A DNA stretch of 64,000 nt from Paucibacter sp. DJ2R-2 (lineage in GTDB: Bacteria; Pseudomonadota; Gammaproteobacteria; Burkholderiales; Burkholderiaceae_C), in contig NZ_JAJIRT010000005.1 of NCBI RefSeq assembly GCF_025717675.1, positions 307,648 through 371,647 of the forward strand, in the 5' to 3' direction. Positions within the stretch are counted from its first letter, which is position 1. The number at the start of each line of letters is the position of its first letter. A program made the position numbers and the translations under genes. Below the pieces are notes generated by a model. The model saw nothing but the letters and a program-made list of their open reading frames with translations. It had not been told where the DNA came from and did not search any database. Positions 17,948-29,271 of the stretch are shown one piece after another.

Positions 17948-18865
17948 TCAGGCCGGCAGGAAGCCTTCGATCGACAGATATCGCTCACCCGTGTCGTAGT
18001 TGAATCCCAGCACGCGGGCGCCAGCGCCCAGCTCGGGCAGCTTTTGCGCGATGGCGGCCAGGGTGGCGCCGCTGGAGATGCCGACCAGCAGGCCTTCCTG
18101 CGCGGCGCTGCGGCGTGCGTATTCGCGCGCGGCCTCGGCCTCGACCTGGATCACGCCGTCCAGCAATTCGGTCTTCAGATTGACCGGGATGAAGCCGGCG
18201 CCGATGCCCTGGATCGGGTGCGGGCTCGGTGCGCCGCCGCTGATGACCGGCGAAGCCGAGGGCTCCACCGCGAAGACCTTGAGCTGCGGCCAGTGTTCTT
18301 TCAGCACCTGAGCACAGCCGCTGATGTGGCCGCCGGTACCCACGCCGGTGATCAGGGCGTCCAGGCCCTCGGGGAAGTCGCGCAGGATCTCCTGGGCGGT
18401 GCTGCGCACATGGACGTCGATATTGGCCGGGTTCTCGAACTGCTGCGGCATCCAGGCGTTCTCATGCTCTGCCAGCAATTCCTGGGCTCGGGCGATGGCG
18501 CCCTTCATGCCCTTTTCACGCGGGGTCAGGTCAAAGCTCGCGCCGTAGGCCAGCATCAGGCGGCGGCGTTCCACCGACATGCTGTCCGGCATCACCAGGA
18601 TCAGCTTGTAGCCCTTGACCGCGGCCACCATGGCCAGGCCAACGCCGGTGTTGCCCGAGGTCGGTTCGATGATGGTGCCGCCTGGCTGCAGCAGGCCGCG
18701 TGCCTCGGCGTCTTCCACCATGGCCAGGGCGATGCGGTCCTTGATGGAGCCGCCTGGGTTGCTGCGCTCGGACTTGATCCAGACCTGGGCATCGGCCCCG
18801 AACAGGCGCTGGATGCGGATGTGCGGCGTGTTGCCAATGGTGGCGAGAATGTTGTTGGCTTTCAT
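17948..18865 (-). CDS. cysK: Cysteine synthase (O-acetylserine sulfhydrylase)
   Basis: A 305-residue PLP enzyme that makes cysteine from O-acetylserine and sulfide. The PLP lysine is in [10 protein letters not shown], the substrate loop in [12 protein letters not shown], and the phosphate-binding GTGGHISG plus the C-terminal GISSGA loop are all present. Size and IGNTP start match CysK rather than the longer CysM or CBS forms, but a CysM-like specificity cannot be excluded. The ATG at 18865 is preceded by AAGGAG (complement of CTCCTT at 18877-18882). A strong terminator follows. Confidence 0.93.
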   Translation of the reverse strand: MKANNILATIGNTPHIRIQRLFGADAQVWIKSERSNPGGSIKDRIALAMVEDAEARGLLQPGGTIIEPTSGNTGVGLAMVAAVKGYKLILVMPDSMSVERRRLMLAYGASFDLTPREKGMKGAIARAQELLAEHENAWMPQQFENPANIDVHVRSTAQEILRDFPEGLDALITGVGTGGHISGCAQVLKEHWPQLKVFAVEPSASPVISGGAPSPHPIQGIGAGFIPVNLKTELLDGVIQVEAEAAREYARRSAAQEGLLVGISSGATLAAIAQKLPELGAGARVLGFNYDTGERYLSIEGFLPA

Positions 18866-18963
18866 GGCAATGGGGCTCCTTGAGGAAGCGCAAATGCTAG
18901 CTTGTGGCGCAGCCCTTGCCTTTACTGTTTTCGTGATGAGCTTATGCCGAGTGCGCCATCAGG

Positions 18964-18969
18964 GATAAT
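18964..18969 (+). promoter_or_regulatory. Putative -10 box of rnpB
   Basis: GATAAT ends 6 bases before the inferred 5' end of RNase P RNA (18976). The -35 region is weak (near 18940) and I do not assign it. Confidence 0.5.
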
Positions 18970-18975
18970 GCCGCT

Positions 18976-19348
18976 GTGAAGCAAGTCAGACCGCCGCTGG
19001 TGCGAGCATGGAAACATGGCACTGGAGGAAGGTCCGGACTGCATAGAGCGGCGTAGCAGCTAACGGCTGTCCGGCGTGAGCCGAGGATCAGAGCAACAGA
19101 GACGAGTCGATCAAACGTGCCGGGCGCAAGCCGGGCGGGACCGGAAGCGCAGCCTCCGGGGTCGGGTGAAACGGGCAATCTCTACGCGCAGCAACACCAA
19201 GTAGGCCCGTATTGATGCGGCTCGCAGAGCGGGCGGGTAGGTGGCACCGAGCCGGGCAGCGATGTCCGGCCAAGAGGAATGGCGGTCACAGGACCGGATC
19301 CGCAAGGGTCAGGTCTTGCACAGAATCCGGCCTATCGACTTGCTTCAC
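18976..19348 (+). ncRNA. rnpB: RNase P RNA, type A
   Basis: This is the catalytic RNA of RNase P, which trims tRNA 5' leaders. The universally conserved blocks are present: GGAGGAAGGTCCGGACT (CR I), CAGCTAACGGCTG, AGAGCAACAGAGACGAG, GGGTGAAACGGGCAATC, and near the 3' end CACAGAATCCGGCCTATCG. The P1 stem is perfect: GTGAAGCAAGTC (18976-18987) with GACTTGCTTCAC (19337-19348). A pyrimidine-rich T tract after 19348 supports termination there. Length of about 373 nt fits betaproteobacterial type A. The ends are inferred from the P1 stem and may be off by a few bases. Confidence 0.95.
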
Positions 19349-19416
19349 TCTTTCTTTCTTTTTCTTGGCTGAGTCGCTCCGATCGGCGCCTGTCGGCACA
19401 TTGCTGAAATTCAAAT

Positions 19417-19497
19417 GCAACCACAGAGGCACTGAGCCACAGAGAAATACAAAGCTGAATTGGTTTTAGCTCTGTGCCTCCGTGCCTCTGTGGTTGC
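19417..19497. repeat. Long imperfect palindrome
   Basis: A 28-base arm (19417-19444, beginning GCAACCACAGAGGCAC) is repeated inverted at 19470-19497 with 26 of 28 positions matching, around a 25-base AT-richer loop. The AACCACAGAGGCAC wording resembles dispersed palindromic units I have seen in several environmental genomes; that is memory, not a search. It lies between rnpB and the 3' end of the oxidoreductase gene and could also end transcripts from both sides. Confidence 0.85.
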
Positions 19498-19550
19498 CTT
19501 TTGTATTCGGCTGCTTTGTGCCGGTTTCAGTCGCTCGCCGAAGTCATGAC

Positions 19551-20543
19551 TCAGACAGACGGCTGTAGCAACGCCTCGATGGTTTCCTGCACGGCCAGGG
19601 CCTCGGCAAAACCGGGCAGGGCGTGCGGCCGGCCTTCGATCAGGGCCACCCATTGATCCAGCTGGCTCAGTTGGCCGTGTTGCCGCCGCTCGATGGGGTC
19701 GTTACCACTCGCTTCGCTTGCAGCGCCTGTGTCCTCGATGCGGCTGAACCATTCGCGCAGGTCGATGCGGCCGCTGCTGGCCTGCCAGGCCATGTGATTG
19801 AGGTCGGCCTCGCTGCCGCCCACCTGGCCCTGGATGCGCAGGGGCACACCGCCGATCCGCAGTTCGGCGTTCAGGCTGAGTTCGGAACCCTGGCCTTCAA
19901 CGGGGTAGACGACGTGCTGCGTCAGCACTTGAGCCGGGCCCAGCACGCGCTGCGCGGCAAAGATGAAATGCGAGAGCACCTCGCGGCTGAAGCCGCCCTC
20001 GGCGCGTTCGCCCAGCCAGAGGCCGGCCGCTGCCTGCCAGGGTCGCGGCCATTGGGCAAAGCCCAGTTCCAGATCGATGCGCGCCAGACCACCGCGGTCG
20101 GCACCGGCCGGCGCGCCGAAACGGCTTTGCAGCAGGGCCAGACCGGGCGAAGAGGCCAGGGCAAAGTTGACGGCCGCACGCTGGCCTTCGCTTTCGATGC
20201 GCTGGATGCTGCGCCGAGCGTCAGCAAAGTCCACCGTCAGCGGCTTCTCGCAAAACACGGCCAGGCCGGCGTCAAAGCCGAGTTCGCTGAGCTGGAGGTG
20301 GGCCGCCGGCGGCGTGGCGATATAGAGGCTGTGCAGGCCGGGGCTGAAGATCAAGCTTTCTGCACTGGCGGCTGCACGCAGACCAGGGAAACGGGCGAGG
20401 GTCGCGGCTAGCGCTGCAGGGTTGGCGTCCCAAACCCAATCGGCGCGCAATCGCGCGTGACCCTGCAAGCGCTCCAGCATGCGCTGGCCCATCACACCCA
20501 GGCCGATCACGCCAATCTTCAGTGCGTTGCTGTCGTTCGCCAT
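19551..20543 (-). CDS. Gfo/Idh/MocA family oxidoreductase
   Basis: A 330-residue NAD(P)-dependent oxidoreductase. The N-terminal Rossmann motif is IGVIGLGVMGQRMLERL. The following LYIATPPAAHLQL and VFCEKPLTVDFADA are the classic nucleotide-binding and catalytic-Lys (EKP) motifs of the family. The C-terminal half is the substrate-binding alpha/beta domain. The ATG at 20543 places the Rossmann fold near the start. The substrate, probably a sugar or sugar derivative, is unknown. The gene is divergent from the efflux pump at 20655. Confidence 0.9.
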   Translation of the reverse strand: MANDSNALKIGVIGLGVMGQRMLERLQGHARLRADWVWDANPAALAATLARFPGLRAAASAESLIFSPGLHSLYIATPPAAHLQLSELGFDAGLAVFCEKPLTVDFADARRSIQRIESEGQRAAVNFALASSPGLALLQSRFGAPAGADRGGLARIDLELGFAQWPRPWQAAAGLWLGERAEGGFSREVLSHFIFAAQRVLGPAQVLTQHVVYPVEGQGSELSLNAELRIGGVPLRIQGQVGGSEADLNHMAWQASSGRIDLREWFSRIEDTGAASEASGNDPIERRQHGQLSQLDQWVALIEGRPHALPGFAEALAVQETIEALLQPSV

Positions 20544-20654
20544 GTCTTGTTCGCTGTGCAAAGCCCTCGGGGCCTGCAGTGTAGGGGGCACCGCTACACT
20601 CGACCGGCTCCGCTGCAGCAGGCACCACCGCCGGGCGCGTGAACCGAGCTACCC

Positions 20655-21860
20655 ATGAATCCTGAAGCCAGCCGTTTGTGGCGCGCACCCCGTTGGGCCT
20701 TGGCCGTTCTGTTGGCCTGCCTGGGCATGGTGGGCCCGTTTTCCATCGACACCTACCTGCCTGCGTTTGCCGGCATCGCCAGCGCCCTGCAGGCCACGCC
20801 GGTGGAGATGCAGCAGACCCTGTCCAGCTATCTGCTGGGCTTTGCGGTGATGAATCTGTTCCACGGCGCCTTGTCCGACAGCCTCGGCCGGCGGCCCGTG
20901 GTGCTGGTCGGCATGGCCATCTTCACCCTGGCCTCGGTCGGTTGTGCCCTGGCCGGCAGCATTGGTCAACTGGTGTTCTGGCGCACGGTGCAGGGTATGT
21001 CGGCGGGCGCCGGTATCGTGGTCTCGCGCGCCATCATCCGCGATATGTTCCCGCCGTCCGAAGCGCAGCGGGTGATGTCCCAGGTCACCATCTTCTTCGG
21101 TGTGGCGCCCGCGATCGCGCCCATGGTGGGCGGCTTTCTGTTCGTCCATGCCGACTGGCATTCGATTTTCTGGTTCCTGGTCTTTGTTGGCGCCGCCCTG
21201 TTCGTCGCCAACTGGCGCTTGCTTCCGGAAACCCTGCATCGCAAGGACCGCCAGCCCTTTCATGCCGGTGAGCTGATGCGCGGCTACCGGCAGATGGTCG
21301 GCAACCGCCGCTTCATCCTGCTGGCGCTGGCCAGCGGCATTCCCTTCAACGGCATGTTCCTCTATGTGCTGGCGGCGCCAGTGTTTGTGGGCGAGCATTT
21401 GCAGCTGGCGCCGACGCAGTTCTTCTGGTTCTTCTGTTTTTCCATCGGCGGCATCATGGGCGGTGCTGCCTTGAGCGGTCGGCTGGCCGGGCGCATCGCG
21501 CCGAAGCGGCAGATTCGCATGGGCTTCACCATCATGGTGCTGGTGTCCCTGCTCAATGTGACGCTCAATCTGCTGCTGGCGCCGAGTCCCTTCTGGGCCT
21601 TGCCGGTGATCTCCTGCTTCTCCTTTGGCTGGGCGCTGATGGTGCCGGTCGTGACCCTGCTGGTGCTCGACGTGGTGCCCGAGCGGCGCGGCATGGCATC
21701 CTCGCTGCAGGCCTGTATCGGCAGCGCCGCCAATGGCTTGGTGGCCGGGGTGGTCGTGCCCCTGGTGATGCATTCCACCGTGGCCCTGGCCTTCACGTCC
21801 ATGGGCTTGATGAGCATCGGGCTGCTGTCCTGGCTCTGGATCAAAGGCGAGGTTCATTGA
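20655..21860 (+). CDS. Bcr/CflA-family multidrug efflux MFS transporter
   Basis: A 401-residue inner-membrane protein with 12 predicted helices. The MFS loop motif between helices 2 and 3 is HGALSDSLGRRPVVLVG. PFSIDTYLPAF in helix 1 and the RDMFPPSEAQRVMS region are characteristic of the Bcr/CflA drug:H+ antiporter group. The substrate is not predictable; relatives export bicyclomycin, chloramphenicol or sulfonamides. The ATG at 20655 follows the AGCTACCC leader without a strong SD. It stands alone. Confidence 0.92.
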   Translation: MNPEASRLWRAPRWALAVLLACLGMVGPFSIDTYLPAFAGIASALQATPVEMQQTLSSYLLGFAVMNLFHGALSDSLGRRPVVLVGMAIFTLASVGCALAGSIGQLVFWRTVQGMSAGAGIVVSRAIIRDMFPPSEAQRVMSQVTIFFGVAPAIAPMVGGFLFVHADWHSIFWFLVFVGAALFVANWRLLPETLHRKDRQPFHAGELMRGYRQMVGNRRFILLALASGIPFNGMFLYVLAAPVFVGEHLQLAPTQFFWFFCFSIGGIMGGAALSGRLAGRIAPKRQIRMGFTIMVLVSLLNVTLNLLLAPSPFWALPVISCFSFGWALMVPVVTLLVLDVVPERRGMASSLQACIGSAANGLVAGVVVPLVMHSTVALAFTSMGLMSIGLLSWLWIKGEVH

Positions 21861-21945
21861 GCGTCAGTCAGCCTCAGCGCTCAAGCCTGTGCTGATTTGA
21901 CCGAAGACATGGCGATCAGGCCCGCAGAGTGGCCGGGAGCAGCGC

Positions 21946-22920
21946 ATGTCTTCAACGATGAACAAGAGAAACGGTGCCGGCCTGATGCTGGCGCTGCTGG
22001 CCGCGGGTGTGCTCAGCGGGCCGGCCTCGGCCAATGAAAGCAAGGCCAAGCCCGAACCGAAAGCGGAGGCCAAGGGCGGGGGCGAGGAGTCACTTGATGT
22101 GCTGCGCCAACGCCTGGCCGAACGCCTGAGCGACAAGTCCGATGCACCTAAGCCCATGAAGGTCAGCGGCAAGGGCGCTGCCGATGAAGGCGGCAAGGCC
22201 GGGCGCACCAAGGGAAAGGCGGAGGCCAAACATGAGTCCAAGAGCCATGTCCACTGGGGCTATGCGGGCGAAGGCGGCCCTGAGAAATGGGCGGAGTTGA
22301 ACCCGGAGTTTCGCCAGTGCGCCATCGGCACGCGGCAGAGCCCGATCGACATTCGCGAGGGCATCCGCGTCGATCTGGAAAAGATCCAATTCGAGTACCG
22401 GCCGAGCAGCTTTGCCGTGCTGGACAACGGCCACACCATCCAGGTCAATGTGTCGCCGGGCAACAGCCTGCAGGTGATGGGCCGGCGCTTCGAGCTGCTG
22501 CAATTCCATTTCCACCGCCCCAGCGAAGAGCGCATCAACGGCCGCCAGTTCGATATGGTGGCCCATCTGGTGCACAAGGACGCCGAAGGGCGCCTGGCCG
22601 TGGTGGCGGTGCTGTTGGAGCGTGGCCAGGACCAGGCCCTGGTGCAGACCATCTGGAACAACCTGCCGCTGGAAAAAGGCGAGGCCTTGCCGGCACCGGG
22701 CCTGCTGGACCTGAATCAGCTGCTGCCCGAGAACCGGGCCTACTACACCTATATGGGCTCGCTGACCACGCCGCCCTGCTCGGAAGGCGTGCTCTGGATG
22801 GTGATGCGCACGCCGGTGCAGGTCTCGCCCAACCAGATCGCCATCTTTTCGCGCCTCTACCCGATGAATGCCCGGCCCATCCAGGCCGGCTCGGGCCGCT
22901 TGATCAAGGAAAGCAACTGA
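21946..22920 (+). CDS. Alpha-type carbonic anhydrase, periplasmic
   Basis: A 324-residue exported enzyme interconverting CO2 and bicarbonate. A signal peptide (residues about 8-28) is followed by a Lys/Glu-rich linker to residue 95 (KPEPKAEAKGGGEE and a second basic stretch), then the alpha-CA domain. Zinc ligands are the two His of LQFHFHRPSEE and the His of DMVAHLVH; RQSPIDI, and SLTTPPCSEGVLWMV near the C-terminus, are family signatures. The linker is longer than usual, possibly to span or attach to the cell wall. GGGAG precedes the ATG at 21946. Upstream is a Bcr-type pump; no clear operon. Confidence 0.93.
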   Translation: MSSTMNKRNGAGLMLALLAAGVLSGPASANESKAKPEPKAEAKGGGEESLDVLRQRLAERLSDKSDAPKPMKVSGKGAADEGGKAGRTKGKAEAKHESKSHVHWGYAGEGGPEKWAELNPEFRQCAIGTRQSPIDIREGIRVDLEKIQFEYRPSSFAVLDNGHTIQVNVSPGNSLQVMGRRFELLQFHFHRPSEERINGRQFDMVAHLVHKDAEGRLAVVAVLLERGQDQALVQTIWNNLPLEKGEALPAPGLLDLNQLLPENRAYYTYMGSLTTPPCSEGVLWMVMRTPVQVSPNQIAIFSRLYPMNARPIQAGSGRLIKESN

Positions 22921-22931
22921 GGGTGTGTGGC

Positions 22932-22953
22932 CGGCGGCCCGTGGTGGCCGCCG
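22932..22953. terminator. Possible hairpin between convergent genes
   Basis: CGGCGGCC (22932-22939) and GGCCGCCG (22946-22953) form a perfect 8-bp stem between the converging carbonic anhydrase and histidine kinase genes. There is no T-run, so termination is only a possibility. Confidence 0.35.
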
Positions 22954-22987
22954 TGTCCGGTGTCGGCGCTGGCGGTGGGTGCCCGGC

Positions 22988-25303
<2,316 letters not shown>

Positions 25304-25601
25304 TATGACCTCGTCGTGCTCTCAGGCTGGGGCGGCGGCTTTTTTAAGGCCGCCTGAAACACTTTCACACGCTTGTCCTTGTTTCTCGGCAAGACCGCTT
25401 GAAGCTGAAGCGCATTTTGGCGGCGTACGGCCCGCGCGGACAGCGAAAGCTGTCCCCGGCGAAGAATTTGTCGCTTTCAAGTTCATCTTCCACTTGCAGA
25501 CAGCTTTGCAAGTCCTTCATTTTGAACGAGTTTTACTTGTGTACTGCGTCGAGAAGTTGTATCTAAGTGCTTGATTTCATTGGAATTTTTTGCGATTTGC
25601 C
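25304..25601. other. Intergenic region upstream of the dcw cluster
   Basis: About 300 non-coding bases between the divergent kinase and mraZ. It is AT-richer than its neighbours, and I see no gene. The dyad GGACAGCGAAAGCTGTCC (25438-25455) is a possible hairpin or protein-binding site. Confidence 0.45.
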
Positions 25602-25630
25602 TTGACTGCCCGGGGTTCGGTTAGTAAAGT
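25602..25630 (+). promoter_or_regulatory. Sigma-70 type promoter of the dcw cluster
   Basis: TTGACT (25602-25607) and TAAAGT (25625-25630) are separated by 17 bases, giving good -35 and fair -10 matches. Transcription would start near 25637, about 35 bases before the mraZ GTG. This would be the main promoter for the division/cell-wall genes. Confidence 0.6.
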
Positions 25631-25664
25631 GGTGAAAAGTGCATTTTGGTGGGTCGCCGTGGCG
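25630..25664 (+). promoter_or_regulatory. Putative MraZ operator: 10-bp-spaced TGG repeats
   Basis: Pentamers TGGTG (25630), TGCAT (25640), TGGGT (25650) and TGGCG (25660) recur every 10 bases with 5-base spacers. MraZ of E. coli is known to bind TGGGN direct repeats with 5-base spacers upstream of its own gene, so this is a likely autorepression site. It overlaps the start of the transcript; the second unit is degenerate. Confidence 0.55.
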
Positions 25665-25670
25665 AATTTT

Positions 25671-26099
25671 GTGTTTCAGGGGGCTTCAGCCTTGGCAATG
25701 GATGCCAAGGGGCGTTTGGCCGTCCCGACACGCCACCGCGAGGTGCTGCAGGCGCTGTGCGCCGGGCAGCTGACGGTCACCAAGCATCCGGAAGGCTGCT
25801 TGATGGTCTTCCCCCGCCCAGCCTGGGAAGCCTTCCGCGACCGCATCGCTGCGCTGCCCATGTCGGCGGCCGGCTGGAAGCGGGTGTTCCTGGGCAATGC
25901 CATGGATGTCGAGATCGACGGCGCTGCCCGCGTGCTGATCTCGCCCGAGCTGCGCACCGCAGCCGGTTTGCAAAAAGACGTGATGCTGCTCGGCATGGGC
26001 AGCCACTTCGAACTCTGGGATGCCGCCACCTATGCCGCGCATGAGGCCAAGGTGATGGAATCCGAACTGCCGGACGCCCTCAAGGACTTCAGCTTCTGA
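25671..26099 (+). CDS. mraZ: Division/cell wall cluster transcriptional repressor MraZ
   Basis: A 142-residue AbrB-like DNA-binding protein, first gene of the dcw cluster. Two DXXXR motifs are visible: [15 protein letters not shown] in the N-terminal half and [14 protein letters not shown] in the second, where the conserved Asp-Arg spacing holds. GTG at 25671 gives the family start (M)[14 protein letters not shown]; the longer in-frame extension runs back through the promoter. No strong SD is seen. The stop overlaps the rsmH start by one base (TGATG). Confidence 0.93.
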   Translation: MFQGASALAMDAKGRLAVPTRHREVLQALCAGQLTVTKHPEGCLMVFPRPAWEAFRDRIAALPMSAAGWKRVFLGNAMDVEIDGAARVLISPELRTAAGLQKDVMLLGMGSHFELWDAATYAAHEAKVMESELPDALKDFSF

Positions 26100-27103
26100 T
26101 GGACGCCCCACAAGACACTGCAACGCCCCAGTTCTCCCACACCACCGTGCTGCTGCACGAAACGGTGGAGGGCGTGCTCAACGACCCCAACGGCTGCTAT
26201 ATCGACGGCACCTTCGGCCGCGGCGGTCATTCGCGCCTGCTGCTGGCCAAGCTGGGCGATCAAGGGCGGCTGATCGGCATCGACCGCGATCTGGAAGCGA
26301 TTGCTGCTGCCAGCAGCGGCGCTACGGCCATCACCGATGCGCGCTTTCGCATCCTGCATTCGCCGTTTGCCGACATGCGCTCGCAGCTGGCCGGTCTGGG
26401 CGTCGAGCAGGTGCAGGGTGTGCTGCTGGATCTGGGCGTTTCGAGTCCGCAGATTGACAACCCCGAGCGCGGCTTCAGCTTCCGTTTCAACGGTCCGCTG
26501 GACATGCGCATGGACACCACCCGCGGCGAGAGCGCTGCGGATTTCCTGGCCCGCGCCGATGAGCGCCAGATCGCGGAAGTGATACGGAACTATGGGGAAG
26601 AACGGTTTGCTGTTCAGATTGCAAAGGCGCTTGTTGCTCGTCGGGAGAGCGGGAGTCCTGTGCGAAGCACCGATGAACTTTCCGAAGTCGTGGCTCGTGC
26701 AGTCAAAACCCGCGAAGCGGGCCAGAACCCTGCAACGCGGACATTTCAAGCTCTTCGGATTCACGTCAACGGCGAGCTTGAGGAGCTCGAACAGGGACTG
26801 AATGCGGCCCTGCGCCTGCTCGCACCCGGTGGCCGTCTGGCCGTGATCAGTTTCCACTCGTTGGAAGATCGCATCGTCAAGACCTTCATCGGCGCGCACA
26901 GCAAGGACATCGTCGACCGCCGCGCCCTGTTTGCCGAACCCAAGGCGCAGCCCCTGCGCGCCATTGCCCGCATCAAGCCCAGCGAGGCCGAGGTGGCCGC
27001 CAATCCGCGCGCCCGCTCTGCCGTGCTGCGCGTGGCCGAGCGCACCGACGTGCCCTTGCCGGTCGAACACCTGAAGCGGCGCCACCAACGTACAGGCGGC
27101 TGA
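26099..27103 (+). CDS. rsmH: 16S rRNA (cytosine-1402-N4)-methyltransferase
   Basis: A 334-residue SAM-dependent methyltransferase (formerly MraW) that modifies C1402 in the ribosomal decoding site. The substrate and SAM motifs are [25 protein letters not shown], and [20 protein letters not shown]. Starts one base inside the mraZ stop. Between about 26577 and 26772 codon choice becomes visibly less GC-rich while the protein remains well conserved ([14 protein letters not shown]...), unlike the flanking parts. Confidence 0.95.
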   Translation: MDAPQDTATPQFSHTTVLLHETVEGVLNDPNGCYIDGTFGRGGHSRLLLAKLGDQGRLIGIDRDLEAIAAASSGATAITDARFRILHSPFADMRSQLAGLGVEQVQGVLLDLGVSSPQIDNPERGFSFRFNGPLDMRMDTTRGESAADFLARADERQIAEVIRNYGEERFAVQIAKALVARRESGSPVRSTDELSEVVARAVKTREAGQNPATRTFQALRIHVNGELEELEQGLNAALRLLAPGGRLAVISFHSLEDRIVKTFIGAHSKDIVDRRALFAEPKAQPLRAIARIKPSEAEVAANPRARSAVLRVAERTDVPLPVEHLKRRHQRTGG

Positions 27104-27107
27104 TTCC

Positions 27108-27419
27108 GTGGGGCGGCTGAACTTCATCCTGCTGATCGCTGTGCTGGCCAGCGGTCTGATGCTGGTGCGCAGCGCCTACGAGGCGCGCCGCTTGTTCACG
27201 GCCGTCGATCGCGCCCAGGCCGAAACTCGTCGCCTGGAAGCTGACAGCGAGCGCCTGCAGGCCGAGCGCCATGCCCAGGCCACCAATCTGCGGGTCGAGA
27301 AAGTCGCGCGCGAGCGCCTGCAAATGCATGGCATCACGCCCGCCTACAGCCAGCAGGTCGAAGACCAAGGTGTGGTCGCCAAGGCACGCACTGTGGCCGC
27401 CTCTGGAGTGAGGCCATGA
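27108..27419 (+). CDS. ftsL: Cell division protein FtsL
   Basis: A 103-residue bitopic division protein: one N-terminal membrane helix (FILLIAVLASGLMLV) and a periplasmic coiled coil rich in Arg/Gln/Leu (RAQAETRRLEADSERLQAER). Short length and position between rsmH and ftsI identify it, as FtsL sequence is poorly conserved. It would join FtsB and FtsQ to activate FtsWI. GTG start at 27108, 4 bases after rsmH; stop overlaps ftsI by 4 bases. Confidence 0.9.
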   Translation: MGRLNFILLIAVLASGLMLVRSAYEARRLFTAVDRAQAETRRLEADSERLQAERHAQATNLRVEKVARERLQMHGITPAYSQQVEDQGVVAKARTVAASGVRP

Positions 27420-29269
27420 GTTGGCTGCGCGGCGGCAAAAAGGGCGGCGCCGGCGCCACCCAGCGCCCTCTGCCCAAGACCTCGACTGTGCGCGCCCAGA
27501 GCGCGCGCAGCGTCAGCTATTCCACCAGCCCCTTGCTGGCGTCCAAGACGCCGCCCTGGCGCTCGCGCTTCCTGGTCGGCCTGGTCGGCTTGGCGTTTGC
27601 GGGCCTGCTGGGGCGTGCGCTTTATGTGCAGGTGATTGGCACCGAGTTCTACCAAAAGCAGGGCGAGGCCCGCTTTGTGCACACGGTCGAGCTGCCGGCC
27701 AGCCGCGGCCGCATCAATGACCGCAGCGGCCAGGTGCTGGCCGCCAGCGTGGCCGTGCCTTCGGTCTGGGCGATTCCCAAGGAGGTCGACGAAGACCCGA
27801 CCAAGCGGCGCGCCCTGGCCAAGATTCTCGGCATCAGCCCCGCCGAACTCGAGCGCAAGCTCGACCCGGCCACCCGCTTCGTCTGGCTGCGTCGCCAGGC
27901 CGAAGACCAGGTGGCAGCCGACATCAAGGCCTTGGGCCTCAAGGGCGTGTTCCAGGACCGCGAGTACAAGCGCAAATACCCCGAAGGCGAAGCTGCAGCT
28001 CATGTGGTCGGCTTCACCAATATCGAAGAGCGTGGCCAGGAAGGCATCGAGCTGGCCTTCCAGAAGGCGCTGCAGGGCAAGGATGGTTCCCGTTCGGTCG
28101 TGCGCGACCGCCTGGGCCGGGTGGTGGACGAAGACGTGGGCGAGCGCGTGCCGGCCGCCAACGGCCGCGACATCGACCTGTCCATCGATTCCAAGGTGCA
28201 GTTCTTCGCCTACCAGCGCATCCGCGATGCGGTGGCCGAGCACAAGGCCAAGGCCGGCTCGGTGGTGGTGCTCGATGTGCAGTCCGGTGAGGTGCTGGCC
28301 CTGGCCAACTTCCCCAGCTACAACCCCAGCGAGCGCAAGAACCTCAGCGGTGCCCAGCTGCGCAACCGCGCGATGACTGACATCTTCGAGCCCGGCTCGA
28401 CCATGAAGCCCTTCATCGCCGCGCTGGCGCTGGAAACCGGCCGGGTGACGCCGGACACGCCCATTCAGACGGCGCCAGGCAGCATGATCATCACTGGCTC
28501 CAAGATCACCGATGCCCATCCGCATGGCTTGCTGACCGTGGCCGAGGTGATCCAGAAGTCCAGCAATGTGGGCACGGTCAAGATGGCCATGACCATGCCG
28601 GCGCGCGAGATGCACGAGATGTTCACGGCGATTGGCCTGGGCCAACGTCCGCAGATCGACTTCCCCGGCGCCATCACAGGTAAGTTGCGTCCTTACAAGA
28701 GCTGGCGCCCCATCGAGCAGGCGACCATGAGCTATGGCTACGGCCTTTCGGCCTCGCTCCTGCAGCTGGCGCGCGCCTACACCGTGTTCGCGCGCGACGG
28801 CGAGGTCATTCCCGTCACCATGCTGCACCAGCCAGGCGCTGAGCCGGTGCATGGCCTCAAGGTCTTCTCGCCCAAGACCGCGCAAGACGTGCGCCAGATG
28901 CTGATGGCAGCCGCCGCACCCGGCGGCACCGCGCCTTTGGCCATGGCCAGCGGCTACAGCGTGGGCGGCAAATCGGGCACGGCGCACAAGCAAGAAGGCA
29001 AGGGCTACGCCGGCAACAAGTACCGCAGCTGGTTTGTCGGCCTGGCGCCGATCAGCAAGCCGCGCATCATCGTCGCGGTGATGGTGGACGAGCCCAGCAA
29101 CGGCGTCTACTACGGCGGCGCCGTGGCTGGGCCGGTGTTCAGCCAGGTGGTCTCGCAAAGCCTGCGCCTGCTCGGTGTGCCCACCGACCTCGAGGTCAAG
29201 CCGCAGATCGTCGCCAGCCAGGGCGCCGGCAAGCCGCTGGCCAGCCAGGCCGTGGAAGAGAGCTTCTGA
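27416..29269 (+). CDS. ftsI: Septal peptidoglycan transpeptidase FtsI (PBP3), first copy
   Basis: A 617-residue class B penicillin-binding protein. A short cytoplasmic tail and membrane helix (FLVGLVGLAFAGLLGRALYV) precede the pedestal domain and the transpeptidase domain. Active-site motifs are complete: Ser328 in STMK, Ser382-Ser-Asn384, and Lys519 in KSGT. The N-terminal tail includes a basic, Ser-rich stretch. It should crosslink septal peptidoglycan with FtsW. ATGA overlap with ftsL. A second full-length copy begins 3 bases after its stop. Confidence 0.95.
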   Translation: MSWLRGGKKGGAGATQRPLPKTSTVRAQSARSVSYSTSPLLASKTPPWRSRFLVGLVGLAFAGLLGRALYVQVIGTEFYQKQGEARFVHTVELPASRGRINDRSGQVLAASVAVPSVWAIPKEVDEDPTKRRALAKILGISPAELERKLDPATRFVWLRRQAEDQVAADIKALGLKGVFQDREYKRKYPEGEAAAHVVGFTNIEERGQEGIELAFQKALQGKDGSRSVVRDRLGRVVDEDVGERVPAANGRDIDLSIDSKVQFFAYQRIRDAVAEHKAKAGSVVVLDVQSGEVLALANFPSYNPSERKNLSGAQLRNRAMTDIFEPGSTMKPFIAALALETGRVTPDTPIQTAPGSMIITGSKITDAHPHGLLTVAEVIQKSSNVGTVKMAMTMPAREMHEMFTAIGLGQRPQIDFPGAITGKLRPYKSWRPIEQATMSYGYGLSASLLQLARAYTVFARDGEVIPVTMLHQPGAEPVHGLKVFSPKTAQDVRQMLMAAAAPGGTAPLAMASGYSVGGKSGTAHKQEGKGYAGNKYRSWFVGLAPISKPRIIVAVMVDEPSNGVYYGGAVAGPVFSQVVSQSLRLLGVPTDLEVKPQIVASQGAGKPLASQAVEESF

Positions 29270-29271
29270 TC

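Noticed and set aside
18942..19305. Short open frames on the minus strand across the rnpB locus
   Set aside because: They overlap RNase P RNA, which is identified by its conserved blocks and P1 stem; they have no family features or ribosome-binding sites.
19551..20411. Long + strand frame across the Gfo/Idh/MocA gene
   Set aside because: The minus strand encodes a clear Rossmann oxidoreductase; the + frame lacks motifs.
27344..29158. 604-codon open frame antisense to ftsI
   Set aside because: It is the mirror of a GC-rich gene; composition is His/Gln/Ala-rich without motifs, and ftsI on the other strand is certain.
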